Assembly: GCA_017557665.1 (NCBI GenBank) | Contig: JAFYYI010000031.1 | Span: 62,001 to 126,000, forward strand | Length of the DNA stretch: 64,000 bases | DNA from: Muribaculaceae bacterium | Lineage (GTDB): Bacteria; Bacteroidota; Bacteroidia; Bacteroidales; Muribaculaceae | Direction of reading: 5' to 3' | Part shown: positions 63,449-64,000 of the stretch, one piece after another | Numbering within the stretch: the stretch's first letter is position 1 | How the letters are laid out: every line of letters starts with the position of its first letter | Notes under the pieces: generated by a model | The model's input: only the letters and a program-made list of their open reading frames with translations | Told to the model about the DNA's origin: nothing | The model's database searches: none | Made by a program: the position numbers and the translations under genes

Positions 63449-63482
63449 TCATAGAAATCGGAATCCACAAACGATTTTACTG

Positions 63483-63490
63483 CAAAAGTA
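63483..63490 (-). promoter_or_regulatory. Promoter -7 box for the DUF3667 gene
   Basis: The minus strand reads TACTTTTG. No -33 box was seen at 19-20 bases. Confidence 0.5.
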
Positions 63491-63661
63491 TATAAAAAAA
63501 CATCATGAATGATTCTTCATCGCTCAAAAACTGAGAAACAGGCGATTATTTAGCCGAAAAAGGGACTGATTGTTTGACTACATCGAGGATAGGGGTGCAA
63601 CAATCGCATTTCGCGCCCTTTAGTTCTATTGTAGCCATCATCGGCAATTCAAGACGTGTTG

Positions 63662-63712
63662 CAACAAAAACAAACAAGGCACCGCAATCTATTGATTGTC
63701 TGCGCCTTGTTT
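63662..63712 (-). terminator. Rho-independent terminator of the right-edge gene
   Basis: On the minus strand AAACAAGGC and GCCTTGTTT form the outer stem, with CGCA/TGCG inside. The T-rich tract GTTTTTGTTG follows. It lies 63 bases after the stop codon at 63776. The rest of 63449-63775 holds nothing else recognisable. Confidence 0.75.
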
Positions 63713-63775
63713 ATAGAGCCGATATCGCCGGCCATCATCACATTTCACCCAAAACTGTCACTGTTTCAATGACAA

Positions 63776-64000
63776 TCAAGCCCAGGGGTCCTGGTTGACG
63801 GGAATGCGAATATCTGGCATCAGGCCCACATGCGACCACAGGAACCACTGGCCCGTGCTGGGCTTGCGGCGCAGGTCCACTTGACGCAGGCTATCGGCAC
63901 CGCTCGAGGGAATAAACAAGCGTATCATGTCGGTATCAATCACGCTGGTGGGCGTGGTCATGACGGTCACGGCCAACGGCGTGGTGGGCGTGTAGTTGTT
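63776..64000 (-). CDS. C-terminal fragment of an unrecognised protein (5' end outside window)
   Basis: The minus-strand frame is open to the right edge and gives 74 residues before the TGA at 63776. It ends RKPSTGQWFLWSHVGLMPDI...NQDPWA. It reads like the end of a folded Bacteroidales protein of unknown function. A terminator follows. Any TTG inside the fragment should not be taken as a start. Confidence 0.6.
   Translation of the reverse strand, partial: NNYTPTTPLAVTVMTTPTSVIDTDMIRLFIPSSGADSLRQVDLRRKPSTGQWFLWSHVGLMPDIRIPVNQDPWA

Overview
The window looks like a chromosome segment from a Bacteroidales bacterium (Prevotellaceae/Muribaculaceae-like; genus not determinable by eye). The reasons are repeated TAnnTTTG (-7) promoter boxes of the Bacteroidota type, BspA-type leucine-rich-repeat proteins with dockerin-like repeats and type IX-like C-terminal tails, DUF3256 and DUF3667 proteins, and a chromosomal xseA-xseB / mrp / trmB neighbourhood.

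Left part (1-7.6 kb). The window opens inside a gene whose product joins a serpin C-terminus (with reactive-centre loop) to a TonB C-terminal domain. A 6.5 kb accessory block follows, holding an AlbA_2/HATPase protein, a retropepsin-TPR protein, an unknown protein and an AAA ATPase fused to a TOPRIM/DUF4435-like domain that resembles a fused PARIS-type defence protein. The block lies between a complete tRNA-Leu(UAG) gene (7521-7602, minus) and a decayed copy of that tRNA's 3' end plus its terminator (947-998). It also carries two copies of a palindrome-containing repeat. No integrase was found.

Housekeeping part (7.7-12.8 kb, minus): xseB, xseA, a DUF3256 protein, an M48 lipoprotein protease, Mrp ATPase and trmB. 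Secreted/adhesin part (12.8-21.7 kb, minus): two BspA-LRR/dockerin/cohesin-like proteins and a 1413-residue multidomain exported protein. Two of the three share a conserved C-terminal tail. A 62-bp direct repeat lies between the two LRR genes.

Main object of interest (22.2-59.6 kb): two convergent gene arrays meeting with a 14-bp gap. The plus array (6 genes) encodes a vWA-like lipoprotein, a four-TM protein, a tubulin/FtsZ-like GTPase-fold protein, an Hsp70/actin-like ATPase, an exported one-TM protein and a zinc-ribbon/TM protein. The minus array (21 genes, 28.6 kb, almost all gaps under 80 bp) encodes an SrfB-like actin-fold ATPase, an SrfC-like P-loop protein, a membrane-tethered subtilisin, a four-TM sensor-like protein, a GTPase with helical repeats, a one-TM protein sharing a module with its neighbour, coiled-coil exported paralogues, a tail-anchored beta-repeat protein, DUF1294 and DUF2135 proteins, twin zinc-ribbon/CD225 (dispanin) proteins, a dicarboxylate/amino-acid symporter, and a tightly coupled caspase - ECF sigma - anti-sigma - CHAT/TPR cassette. 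I infer an envelope-associated NTPase/protease signalling or conflict apparatus. As a whole it matches no named system that I know.

Right part (59.6-64 kb): an AT-rich 0.9 kb gap, a 5'-nucleotidase-family metallophosphatase preceded by a tiny conserved-looking protein, a DUF3667 membrane protein, and the C-terminal end of an unrecognised protein running off the window.
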